Shown one piece after another: positions 1 through 6,416 of a stretch of DNA of 49,388 nt. The notes beneath the pieces were generated by a model. That model saw only the letters and a program-made list of their open reading frames with translations, did not search any database and was not told the DNA's origin. The stretch comes from Nostocales cyanobacterium LEGE 12452 (GTDB lineage: Bacteria > Cyanobacteriota > Cyanobacteriia > Cyanobacteriales > Nostocaceae). Each line of letters begins with the position of its first letter. Position 1 is the stretch's first letter. The stretch lies in NCBI GenBank assembly GCA_015206945.1, contig JADEXV010000023.1, positions 1 to 49,388 of the forward strand, written 5' to 3'. The position numbers and the translations under genes were made by a program.

Positions 1-1614
1 ATAGTTGGTGGCGTATCCTTGTCTCGGTTCAGCCGAGATTAGTCCATCGGCAGCCAGTCCTAACAAACTGTTGCGGGTATGACTGTCTGAGTATCCCAGT
101 CGATGAGCTAATTCTTTGGATGTAAATCGGATGTTTCGATTTTTGCTAAAAAATTCTAAAAGTGCGTCTTTGGCTGATTGTTCAGAGACGCTTGACCCCT
201 GATCCTGTTCTTCTCCTAAAAATGTGAAACTGACATCTTCAGGGTTGAAGTACATCCGATATTTCTTGCCGGAGGATCGCGATCGCGATTTATTGATTTC
301 TAAGAGGCGATCATAAGGTGTGGCGGTCTGGCTGTTGTCTTTGGTCAGTGTCCACACTTCTGAAACAGCGTTTCTAATTGCAGTTGTGCCCCGCACTCCT
401 CCTTCACGGTTGGTATGGTGAATTATCAAAAAAGTGGTTTTGTACTGAGTGGCTAACCCAGTCATTTGCAGGATGGGGCGGGCGTATTCCATCTGCGACT
501 CTTGATAAATCGAATATTTGTTAGCAGTTGAGAGCGAGTCAATTACTACAAAATCGGGCTGGAACTCCTTTAAATCTTGGATGAGTGCTGGCATATTCTC
601 GGCACTCCACCCAAACCGCACTCTGACGTATGTCCCAATGTCGTCTTCGGAATAACCAAGAGATTGCAATGCTTGCAGCATATCTCCCGGACTCTCGTCA
701 CCTTGGTAATAAAGGATTTTTCGCTTTTCCCCTGTAGCAATAAATTTACCGAATTGAGTACCTTGAATCATGACTTTCGCGATTCCATAAGTGAATTTTG
801 TTTTTCCAATTCCACCATCTGCTGCTAGCAGAATTGTGGTACTTTTGGGCACTAAGCCATTGACCAACCACTCACGAACTGTAGAACCTGCTAATTGCTT
901 TAGTTCTTCGTAAGTGAGTAAATTAGTACACACAGCAGTGAGACTTTTTAGATAGAAGTGTTCGAGAAAACTTGTCGTAACCGAATGCTCTTTAGCCAGT
1001 TCATGCAGCTTGAGAAATCTGAATGATGGCTCGACTACTGTTGTATAAATATTCGTCACTTCTTCCAGTAGTTGGTCGTGCTTCCATCTCTGGTATTCCT
1101 CTTTAGTTGGTGCAACTGGTGTATCAGTTACTGCTTTTATTTTGTTAGTAACTGTTGAGAATATATCTACTAAATCCTGCTCTTCATCGTAGGCTAGCCT
1201 GATAGCTCGATGCCCTTCCCTGATGAGTTCGCGGCGTTTATGCTTTTTGATTACCGTGTCTGCTTGCTTGTCGATATTTACCGCACTAACTGTTCTGTCA
1301 AAGAGAGTAGCTAGCTTGTTTCTCCCACCAATTCTTGCTAGTAAATCATGGTCTGATAACCAGCTACTAACACTTAATAAGTCTGTTGGTTCACCTTTCT
1401 TGCAAAGCTTTAAACACGCTTGATAAATATCTTTGTGTGCCCCAATGTAGAAGTGTTCTGGTTTTAACCTGTCTTTAACCCGATAGATTGCTGATGGATC
1501 TAATAGAATGCCACCCAGCACCGCTTCTTCAGCTTCAATATTTTGTGGTAAAAGCTTATTGTCGTTAGGACTAAAGTCTAATTCTTCGGTGTAAGAATAG
1601 GGAACAGCTACCAT
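1..1614 (-). CDS. DnaB-N / RepA-like AAA helicase of a plasmid-type replicon (C-terminus cut by window edge)
   Basis: The minus frame is open from an ATG at 1614 to the left edge (538 codons with no stop), so the C-terminal end is missing. Residues about 15-110 resemble the N-terminal domain of DnaB-type replicative helicases (LPQNIEAEEAVLGGILL). A RecA/RepA-like ATPase follows, with Walker A ADGGIGKTKF near residue 268 and a Walker B-like segment ending DFVVIDSL. The last visible part looks like a winged helix (RFTSKELAHRLGYS). Proteins with this layout act as replication helicases or helicase-primases on cyanobacterial plasmids and integrated elements. Unwinding at an origin is inferred from the family. 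The gene sits at the edge of a block of small orphan genes, which supports an accessory replicon or an integrated remnant. Confidence 0.8.
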   Translation of the reverse strand, partial: MVAVPYSYTEELDFSPNDNKLLPQNIEAEEAVLGGILLDPSAIYRVKDRLKPEHFYIGAHKDIYQACLKLCKKGEPTDLLSVSSWLSDHDLLARIGGRNKLATLFDRTVSAVNIDKQADTVIKKHKRRELIREGHRAIRLAYDEEQDLVDIFSTVTNKIKAVTDTPVAPTKEEYQRWKHDQLLEEVTNIYTTVVEPSFRFLKLHELAKEHSVTTSFLEHFYLKSLTAVCTNLLTYEELKQLAGSTVREWLVNGLVPKSTTILLAADGGIGKTKFTYGIAKVMIQGTQFGKFIATGEKRKILYYQGDESPGDMLQALQSLGYSEDDIGTYVRVRFGWSAENMPALIQDLKEFQPDFVVIDSLSTANKYSIYQESQMEYARPILQMTGLATQYKTTFLIIHHTNREGGVRGTTAIRNAVSEVWTLTKDNSQTATPYDRLLEINKSRSRSSGKKYRMYFNPEDVSFTFLGEEQDQGSSVSEQSAKDALLEFFSKNRNIRFTSKELAHRLGYSDSHTRNSLLGLAADGLISAEPRQGYATNY

Positions 1615-1838
1615 TTTTCTGTCCCCCGATTGACTAGCTTTGAATTATTTGATGTGGTAGAATGTGGAAAACTAACGGTTATTTGACCGCTTAATCTTAT
1701 TAAGTATTTGTTCATTTTTTACTGATGTTTTATTGTGTTGAATTCACCAAGGTCTAAATTGGTGAGTTTTTTTTTGCGTGTGCTTATTTGCCTAGTTCCT
1801 ATTGAAACATTGTTAGAAGTCGAACATCTTTGATTAAT

Positions 1839-2045
1839 TTAGGGTGCTGGTGTATCTGTAAGTTGCAGGTAAAGCAGAAAATTATCTAGTTCGTCCTCAG
1901 TCAATAGCAAGCGCGATCGCTTCCCGTAGTATTTCAACAAATGCTCTCGACCTTGTTCAGTCGTCCAGCCCAGGCGCTGCATTTGTGCATCTATGCTGGT
2001 CATGAGGTCTTCGAGCCTTTGACCTTCAGCTTTTTGGTCGGTCAT
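1839..2045 (-). CDS. small acidic hypothetical protein, 68 aa
   Basis: Function not recognised. The protein is charged and probably helical (LEDLMTSIDAQMQRLGWTTEQGREHLLKYY is split here only for description; the core reads RLGWTTEQGREHLLK). It has no membrane segment or signal peptide. Its ATG overlaps the stop of the upstream 84-aa gene (2042-2296) by four bases, which indicates translational coupling in a two-gene unit. The WTTEQGREHL part resembles short helical segments in other Nostoc accessory proteins, but this is an impression rather than a family match. Confidence 0.6.
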   Translation of the reverse strand: MTDQKAEGQRLEDLMTSIDAQMQRLGWTTEQGREHLLKYYGKRSRLLLTEDELDNFLLYLQLTDTPAP

Positions 2046-2296
2046 TGGACATTAGGCATTGGAGCAGGACGTTTAATTTTCATGCTTGTGGCTACCTCTT
2101 TGATCCGATCCAGCAGCGTTGGGTTTTGCTGGAACAGGTTTGGTAATTCATCCAAGACCCGCGCTGTTAAGACGATCGCCTGGTCAGGTTCCAGTTCTGG
2201 ATCAATGGTGCGGATATAGCCGATGAATTCCTCTAGCTCGTAGATAAGCAGACTTCTTGCTCTAACTACCTTTGATGAGATTTTTGCTTTAGTCAT
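2042..2296 (-). CDS. small helical hypothetical protein, 84 aa
   Basis: Function not recognised. The sequence is soluble and rich in helix formers (ELEEFIGYIRTIDPELEPDQ), with a basic N-terminus and a proline-rich tail. It is the first gene of a coupled pair with the 68-aa gene at 1839-2045 (ATGA overlap). The coupling and lack of internal stops support a real gene. The pair lies between the helicase gene and the ribbon-helix-helix gene on the same strand, so all may belong to one replicon-maintenance region. That role is inferred from position only. Confidence 0.6.
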   Translation of the reverse strand: MTKAKISSKVVRARSLLIYELEEFIGYIRTIDPELEPDQAIVLTARVLDELPNLFQQNPTLLDRIKEVATSMKIKRPAPMPNVQ

Positions 2297-2387
2297 TTGT
2301 CATTTATCATTGGCGATCGCACTCCCTTAGACATTCGGAACTTCGTGGCGATCGCACTCCGGTTTGAAGTGAGGCGATAGCGCCACG

Positions 2388-2425
2388 AATAAAGCCGTCT
2401 ACCTGAAGAGGCAAACGGCTTTATT
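2388..2425 (-). terminator. intrinsic terminator-like hairpin
   Basis: A perfect 11-base inverted repeat (AATAAAGCCGT and ACGGCTTTATT) is separated by a 16-base loop. Read on the minus strand it ends in a short T/A-rich tail. The stop codon of the -1 reading frame behind the ribbon-helix-helix gene (2421-2423) lies inside this stem, so that frame probably marks the true end of the coding part of the transcript. Confidence 0.65.
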
Positions 2426-2570
2426 CTTGATGTTCGATTTTTTCGTCTTTACTAAAATCCTTGTCTAATCGGTGCAGTTCTTGCAACCTAACTTCTAATT
2501 CACTTGCTTGAGTTTTGTAATATGCCAGCTGTCGTTCGGTTTCTTGGATCAGCTGGCGGACTATTTCCCC
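2421..2570 (-). other. coiled-coil extension in the -1 frame of the ribbon-helix-helix gene
   Basis: After the GGGG run at 2567-2570 the -1 frame reads about 50 residues with strong heptad character (GEIVRQLIQETERQLAYYKT, then ELEVRLQELHRL) and stops at 2421. The same frame continues upstream opposite the ribbon-helix-helix frame, but there it is Ser/Gly-rich and looks like a shadow. The simplest reading is one gene of about 115 residues joined by a -1 shift at or near CTG GGG AAA TAG. Either the shift is programmed or a single-base change broke the gene. A separate downstream cistron is less likely, because no start with a ribosome site is evident. Confidence 0.5.
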
Positions 2571-2761
2571 AGTGACTCCATTACTTGACCGTTCTCCAGT
2601 GCTAGCGGTATCTCCTTGTTGGCCACTCTCTCCACTAACTCTGATCTTGTCATTCCCAGACTCTCGGCTAATTGTCGAAGTGCTTCCCATGATTCCGGGG
2701 TTACTCTCAAAGTCCCCGATATCCCTACTTTCCCGCTTTTTGGACGGCCTGTTCTTGCCAT
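2561..2761 (-). CDS. ribbon-helix-helix (CopG/Arc-type) DNA-binding protein
   Basis: A basic N-terminus (ARTGRPKSGKV) is followed by a ribbon-helix-helix fold: a strand (GISGTLRVT), helix 1 (PESWEALRQLAESLG) and helix 2 (TRSELVERVANKEIP). Such proteins bind DNA as dimers and usually repress their own promoter or regulate plasmid copy number or partition. The frame ends at a TAG at 2561-2563, giving 66 residues. In the -1 frame a well-formed coiled coil continues to 2421 and stops inside a terminator, so this product may be a truncated version of a longer protein. Short AT-rich palindromes upstream (2803-2869) are candidate operators. The gene is divergent from the small-gene operon that starts at 3049 and may control it. 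Confidence 0.75.
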   Translation of the reverse strand: MARTGRPKSGKVGISGTLRVTPESWEALRQLAESLGMTRSELVERVANKEIPLALENGQVMESLGK

Positions 2762-2802
2762 TTTCTATTCCCATATCGACCCCTCAATTATTGCACATCT
2801 AA

Positions 2803-2869
2803 AAGTATATAATTAACTTGCACTTTTGAACGTGCAGTATTACTATCATAATATACTTTTATAAGTATA
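2803..2869. promoter_or_regulatory. candidate operator cluster in a divergent promoter region
   Basis: A perfect 7-base inverted repeat, TATACTT-TTAT-AAGTATA, lies at 2852-2869. A third copy of the half site AAGTATA is at 2803-2809. Between them is a second small palindrome, TGCAC-N8-GTGCA (2819-2836). The cluster lies just upstream of the ribbon-helix-helix gene and before the divergent plus-strand operon. Repeated half sites with dyad symmetry are typical of CopG/Arc-type operators, so autoregulation is a reasonable inference. Confidence 0.45.
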
Positions 2870-2977
2870 GAAGTCTCCCCAACGCCTGATAGTTTGCGTT
2901 GCACCTGGAGCAAGCACCCACGCCATTGCCGCAGTGCCCGGCGCGGAAACACCCTGTACCTGATGCCCAAATAAAAA

Positions 2978-3004
2978 GGCAATCGCTACTCGAAAGCGAT
3001 CGCC
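2978..3004 (+). terminator. hairpin in the operon leader, possible attenuator
   Basis: GGCAATCGCT and AGCGATCGCC form a 10-base stem with one mismatch and a 7-base loop, followed by TTGTTC. It is 45 bases upstream of the first operon gene and its ribosome site. One arm contains a HIP1 octamer, so part of the symmetry may come from HIP1 rather than from a role in termination. Confidence 0.3.
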
Positions 3005-3048
3005 TTGTTCAATGTAAATGGAAATTTGTCAATAAGGAGATTTTACCA

Positions 3049-3354
3049 ATGTCCAAGCCATTAGGCTACTACACCAGTTACACCCCCGGCGATGGTTCTT
3101 ATCTGGAAGTGTTGCAAGAGAAATACGGTGCAACTTTCGAGAAGATGACTAAACAAGAAAAACTCTTTCTTGTGCAAGCAATTGCGGCTCAATACTGCGT
3201 TGAGCTAGACGGCGATCCTCGCATCGAAATTAAGCAATTGCCTTCTGAAATGTATAAAAACTCAGTGTCATATAGCGACCTTCTGGGCTTACTCGAAGCA
3301 CTCATTGCACAAATCAGGTGGGGGCAGAATGCAGAACCTGTACACCACTCCTGA
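3049..3354 (+). CDS. hypothetical soluble protein, 101 aa, first gene of the accessory operon
   Basis: Function not recognised. The start at 3049 was chosen because AAGGAGA stands 8 bases before it. An in-frame ATG at 2899 would add 50 residues of unstructured sequence. The protein begins SKPLGYYTSYTPGDGSY and continues with a helical segment (EKYGATFEKMTKQEKLFLVQ) and a Leu-rich helix near the C-terminus (DLLGLLEALIAQI). Its end overlaps the next gene by 26 bases, consistent with tight coupling in the series up to 6118. Confidence 0.7.
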   Translation: MSKPLGYYTSYTPGDGSYLEVLQEKYGATFEKMTKQEKLFLVQAIAAQYCVELDGDPRIEIKQLPSEMYKNSVSYSDLLGLLEALIAQIRWGQNAEPVHHS

Positions 3355-3799
3355 AGCAGCTAAGTTAACCAACATCCCAGAAAGTACAATCCGCAGTTGG
3401 TTAACCCGATATCCTTCAGTGTTCCAGTTTGATATTCATGTCATCAAGGATGAACACAAGCAGAACCTGTGGACTGATGCGGGAATTGAACTGTTGCAGA
3501 GTCGGCGTGCGTCGAAAAATGCAACGGATGACGATGCAAATTTTGACGCAGAATCCGACGCACCCGATTTACTTGAGTCGCTGTTAGAGGAAGATTCACA
3601 GCGCCTAGCTAACGAATATTACCGACAGCTACCCGGTCGCACGTTGCAACGTATTAAACAGATGCGGCTCAACCCGACACCTGAACAACGCCAAATAGTC
3701 GAATTGTCATTCCGCACTGCCATCAACGCGGGAACAGAGCATCTACTCTTACCCACATATCAGCCGATGTTGCTAGAGGGAGGAGATGAAACAGACTAA
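3329..3799 (+). CDS. MerR-like helix-turn-helix protein, 156 aa
   Basis: The N-terminus LYTTPEAAKLTNIPESTIRS is a MerR/excisionase-like helix-turn-helix followed by a wing-like stretch (DEHKQNLWTDAGIELLQSR). An acidic linker (residues about 68-90) leads to a helical C-terminal part (QLPGRTLQRIKQM). The start at 3329 has AGGTGGGGG just upstream and is preferred over the ATG at 3305. A DNA-binding role is inferred from the HTH. It could be the operon regulator or a plasmid partition/replication accessory factor. It overlaps the next gene by 14 bases. Confidence 0.7.
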   Translation: MQNLYTTPEAAKLTNIPESTIRSWLTRYPSVFQFDIHVIKDEHKQNLWTDAGIELLQSRRASKNATDDDANFDAESDAPDLLESLLEEDSQRLANEYYRQLPGRTLQRIKQMRLNPTPEQRQIVELSFRTAINAGTEHLLLPTYQPMLLEGGDETD

Positions 3800-4037
3800 A
3801 CAACAGCTTACCAGTAAGGTTGTACCATTCACCGGGGAATTTTACCCAACGGCATCTGAACCCACACCATCCGGAAATAACATTGCTGCATTTTTAGTCA
3901 TGCTTGCAGCTGCATTAGTTGCTGGCTTGAGCATAGGTGCAATTTCCACGTACCAAAGCGCGGATCAAGTGCAACTGCGCGAAATGAAAGCCCAAAGCCA
4001 ACAGCTCGAAAAAGTCAAAAACCAAGTTTGTAGATAG
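3786..4037 (+). CDS. single-pass membrane protein with C-terminal coiled coil, 83 aa
   Basis: A hydrophilic N-terminus of about 30 residues is followed by one membrane segment (AAFLVMLAAALVAGLSIGAI) and a charged coiled coil (REMKAQSQQLEKVKNQ). The start lies inside the end of the previous gene with GGGAGG just upstream, which suggests coupled translation. Function not recognised. The layout, a short cytoplasmic tail with one helix and an external or internal coiled coil, fits a scaffold or anchor for a larger complex made by the neighbouring genes. That is an inference from architecture only. Confidence 0.65.
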   Translation: MKQTKQQLTSKVVPFTGEFYPTASEPTPSGNNIAAFLVMLAAALVAGLSIGAISTYQSADQVQLREMKAQSQQLEKVKNQVCR

Positions 4038-4046
4038 GAGTAAACA

Positions 4047-4559
4047 ATGGGAATCCTGGCACGAATTACTAGCGCTGCAAAGTCCAGCAACAAGAGTAAT
4101 GAATCGTCGCTCTCGACCGGGGGCCACGGGATTGATAAAAATAGGGTGCTATCTCCAACAGATCCAACCGTAGTTAACCCAGTGAACGCGGGAACTTGGG
4201 AGACTGTGAGGACAGCACCAGTCAATCATACACCTCGGTACTTTAACAAAGTTGAGGCTGATGCACTCAAACAGGTTGCAGCCCAGAAAAAACTTGAAGC
4301 ACGCCAAGCGAAACGAGCTTACAAATCGCTTAAAACTCTTGAACAATCAGATGCACAGGTACACCGTGAGCATCGCAAGTACATCAAGGAAGTTGCAGAC
4401 AGCGAACTGACTAAAAAGCGTTCAGATGCTTCTACAGCAAGGCATCTACACACACTCAGACCTGAGTATGCAAAGCTAGGTTTTGGTCTAGATAAGGCTG
4501 AAAATAAAGCCCAGCAACGGATTGAAGAACTGAAAGCCAAAATCAAGGAAAAATACTAA
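4047..4559 (+). CDS. basic coiled-coil protein, 170 aa
   Basis: Function not recognised. Residues 1-70 are low-complexity and polar. Residues about 73-165 are a long, Lys/Ala-rich helix or coiled coil (AQKKLEARQAKRAYKSLKTL). There is no membrane segment. A ribosome site (ATAGGAG) precedes the ATG. The stop overlaps the ATG of the next membrane-protein gene by one base (TAATG). The basic coiled coil could bind nucleic acid or act as a structural spacer, but the sequence does not decide this. Confidence 0.65.
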   Translation: MGILARITSAAKSSNKSNESSLSTGGHGIDKNRVLSPTDPTVVNPVNAGTWETVRTAPVNHTPRYFNKVEADALKQVAAQKKLEARQAKRAYKSLKTLEQSDAQVHREHRKYIKEVADSELTKKRSDASTARHLHTLRPEYAKLGFGLDKAENKAQQRIEELKAKIKEKY

Positions 4560-4831
4560 TGGCAAAGGCGGTACACCTGGGGGCTTGGTTCCTGCTAGGC
4601 TGTATCGCCTCTAGCTTTGTGGCTTGGCTAGGGGCGCTGCATCCTGCTTTGTTTCGGGTGATGTGGGTTATCTACATAATGTCTTGCGCTGCGCTAGTCC
4701 TTGCACTGCTTACCGATGACGCGGTGAGACAGTTTCTCAAATTGTCTGAACCAGATTATTATGCCTTGCTGATTGCGATCGCAGTTTCGATTGTCTTGGG
4801 AGGAATGCTGTCATGGCTGATAGGTGGTTAA
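4559..4831 (+). CDS. small integral membrane protein, about three helices, 90 aa
   Basis: Three hydrophobic segments are visible: LGAWFLLGCIASSFVAWLGA, VMWVIYIMSCAALVLALL and YALLIAIAVSIVLGGMLSWL. There is no signal peptide or known motif. It overlaps its neighbours on both sides (1 base upstream, 19 bases downstream), so it is translated as part of the operon. Function not recognised. Holin-like or membrane-anchor roles are possible, but nothing specific supports either. Confidence 0.65.
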   Translation: MAKAVHLGAWFLLGCIASSFVAWLGALHPALFRVMWVIYIMSCAALVLALLTDDAVRQFLKLSEPDYYALLIAIAVSIVLGGMLSWLIGG

Positions 4832-5355
4832 AGACCAATTGCTTATTGGCTAGTGCTGCGGCTTTTTGGCTAGCTGCACTTTCCCCATTACCCCAAATTG
4901 GCAAGGGAATCAGCTACAGCTTGGCACTTGTTGCATCAGTGCAACTAGTCACTGAGTCGCGGCGACTGATAGCGCAAGATGCCCGACGTGCAGCGCTCTC
5001 TGCAATGAACCAAGAACTCGAACAGGTAGAAATTGGACTGCATACCCAACAGCAAGAGCAAGCGCTCTATGAAATTTATGGCGCTGCACCAACTTACCCG
5101 CCGGAAGTCAAGGAGGAATTAACCACTAGCCTGGAACACTTATATAAGGAGCCGAGCGCAGATCGGACCGGTGAAACTTCCGCTTCCACTTCCGTGGATA
5201 AAGCCTTCTATTTAGCAGTTGTGGGACTGTTGGAAGTCAAAGGAGAAACTTATGTGATTGAGCAAATTTTGAAAATGGGCGGCCGTCGCTGGGAGGAGGG
5301 CAAGCGGCAATTGCAGCAGATATTGCAGCAAGGCAGGGAGGAGGAGTGGGACTAA
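4813..5355 (+). CDS. membrane-anchored protein with coiled coil and winged-helix-like C-terminus, 180 aa
   Basis: Two N-terminal hydrophobic segments (CLLASAAAFWLAALSPL and ISYSLALVASVQLV) are followed by a Glu/Gln-rich coiled coil (EQVEIGLHTQQQEQALYEIY). The C-terminal domain (GETYVIEQILKMGGRRWEEG) resembles the small helix-turn-helix found at the end of some Nostoc plasmid proteins. The ATG lies inside the previous gene. Function not recognised. A membrane-tethered DNA- or protein-binding role is inferred from the parts. Confidence 0.65.
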   Translation: MADRWLKTNCLLASAAAFWLAALSPLPQIGKGISYSLALVASVQLVTESRRLIAQDARRAALSAMNQELEQVEIGLHTQQQEQALYEIYGAAPTYPPEVKEELTTSLEHLYKEPSADRTGETSASTSVDKAFYLAVVGLLEVKGETYVIEQILKMGGRRWEEGKRQLQQILQQGREEEWD

Positions 5356-5429
5356 TTCAAAAGCGATCGCGCTTTGTGGAAGGAGTGCGATCGCTGTTCA
5401 TCTACCTATGTAAAAAATATCACAAAGTT

Positions 5430-5744
5430 ATGCAAATTAAAAGCATTAGTTACCACCGAGTGATTAACTTGGGGAACTACGAAAGCAAACGTCTAGAACT
5501 GTTTGCGGAAGTTCAAGAAGGAGAAGATCCAGAAACTGCAATTTCATCCCTAGCAGAACTTGTAGAGCGAAAAGCTAGAGAGAGTTTCGAGCTAATTTTT
5601 GACATAAAGGAACTGAAAAAGGAACAGAGAGAACTTAGTAAAGAAGTAGAACGCCTCAAAGCTGAAAAAGATAAATTGACTGGGGAGGAGCCTAACCCGG
5701 ATGATATCCCTTTTAATGTTGCACCTAATTTAAATAACTTTTGA
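5430..5744 (+). CDS. hypothetical protein with LGNYES motif and C-terminal coiled coil, 104 aa
   Basis: The N-terminal part (ISYHRVINLGNYESKRLELF, then EVQEGEDPETAISSL) resembles a small domain seen in many phage and plasmid proteins, where a strand carrying 'NLGNYES' is followed by an acidic turn and a helix. The C-terminal half is a coiled coil (KELKKEQRELSKEVERLKAE). The start at 5430 is chosen because this conserved part begins there. The frame opens earlier at 5346, but those residues overlap HIP1 repeats. No clear ribosome site is present. The biochemical role is unknown. Confidence 0.65.
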   Translation: MQIKSISYHRVINLGNYESKRLELFAEVQEGEDPETAISSLAELVERKARESFELIFDIKELKKEQRELSKEVERLKAEKDKLTGEEPNPDDIPFNVAPNLNNF

Positions 5745-5755
5745 AATCCCAAATT

Positions 5756-6118
5756 ATGCTGCTATCACCTGAACAAATGCTCAACGTACAGCTAGCTTTT
5801 TGGATTAACGATCCGACTCAATTAACTTTAAAAAATCGGGGTAAATCTAGAGATGAGAAGCTTGCCAATTTAGAGGAATGGAAAAAGTTAGTTGCAGTCA
5901 AGCAAAAAATTGTTGATGCTTTTAAACCGCGTCCTGGTGAAACAGATGTTTTTGTGCATGTTTTTACGGGTGAACGATTAAGTTACCCAGACTGCTTAAT
6001 AGAAACAGTTCTCACAGAAGCAGAAATTGAACTTTTAGATGAAGAAGACGAAGCTCTAGAAATTTTTTCAGATGGGTATTTTGAAGCAGCTCGGTTAGTG
6101 GCTCAAAATCTCGCCTGA
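5756..6118 (+). CDS. acidic hypothetical protein, 120 aa
   Basis: Function not recognised. The protein is soluble, with an N-terminal helix (SPEQMLNVQLAFWINDP) and a strongly acidic C-terminal part (TEAEIELLDEEDEALEIFSD). A TTG start at 5741 that overlaps the previous stop is an alternative and would add five residues. The acidic, compact nature is common in phage and plasmid accessory proteins such as DNA mimics, but no specific likeness is seen. It is the last gene before the non-coding stretch ahead of the IS110-like recombinase. Confidence 0.55.
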   Translation: MLLSPEQMLNVQLAFWINDPTQLTLKNRGKSRDEKLANLEEWKKLVAVKQKIVDAFKPRPGETDVFVHVFTGERLSYPDCLIETVLTEAEIELLDEEDEALEIFSDGYFEAARLVAQNLA

Positions 6119-6416
6119 TGAGCCGGACTGACTCGCCGGCGAAACGCGATCCATTTGCATCGCGTCGCGGTCTGGAGTCCAACCCAGACGTACAGCACAT
6201 ACACACAGCAGCTTAGGGCTTTTTGTATGAATCAAGCTTTTACGGCTTTCTCTAGTTCATAAGCTCGGCCGCTGTGAGTGCGCTGTTTTCTCCCTATGTC
6301 ACCAGAAGTTACCGCTTTTGGTTTTGCCTTGAGAGTGAACTAGGCTGTTGTGGCCTTCGGGTGATTCGCAGGCATGGCATCAGGGACATAAGACAGAACC
6401 ACCCAGGAGGAACTGA
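6119..6416 (+). other. 298-base non-coding stretch before the IS110-like gene; candidate structured (bridge-type) RNA
   Basis: No open frame of note is present. The stretch contains several self-complementary segments: CGCGAT/ATCGCG at 6145-6164, and CTAGTTCA (6253-6260) pairing with TGAACTAG at about 6338-6345, enclosing roughly 77 bases. A GCC-TTCG-GGT mini-hairpin lies near 6353. A strong ribosome site (AGGAGGAAC) ends it. IS110-family elements express a guide (bridge/seek) RNA of about 150-200 nt from the non-coding flank next to the transposase. The length and position fit, but the RNA itself is an inference. Confidence 0.3.
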
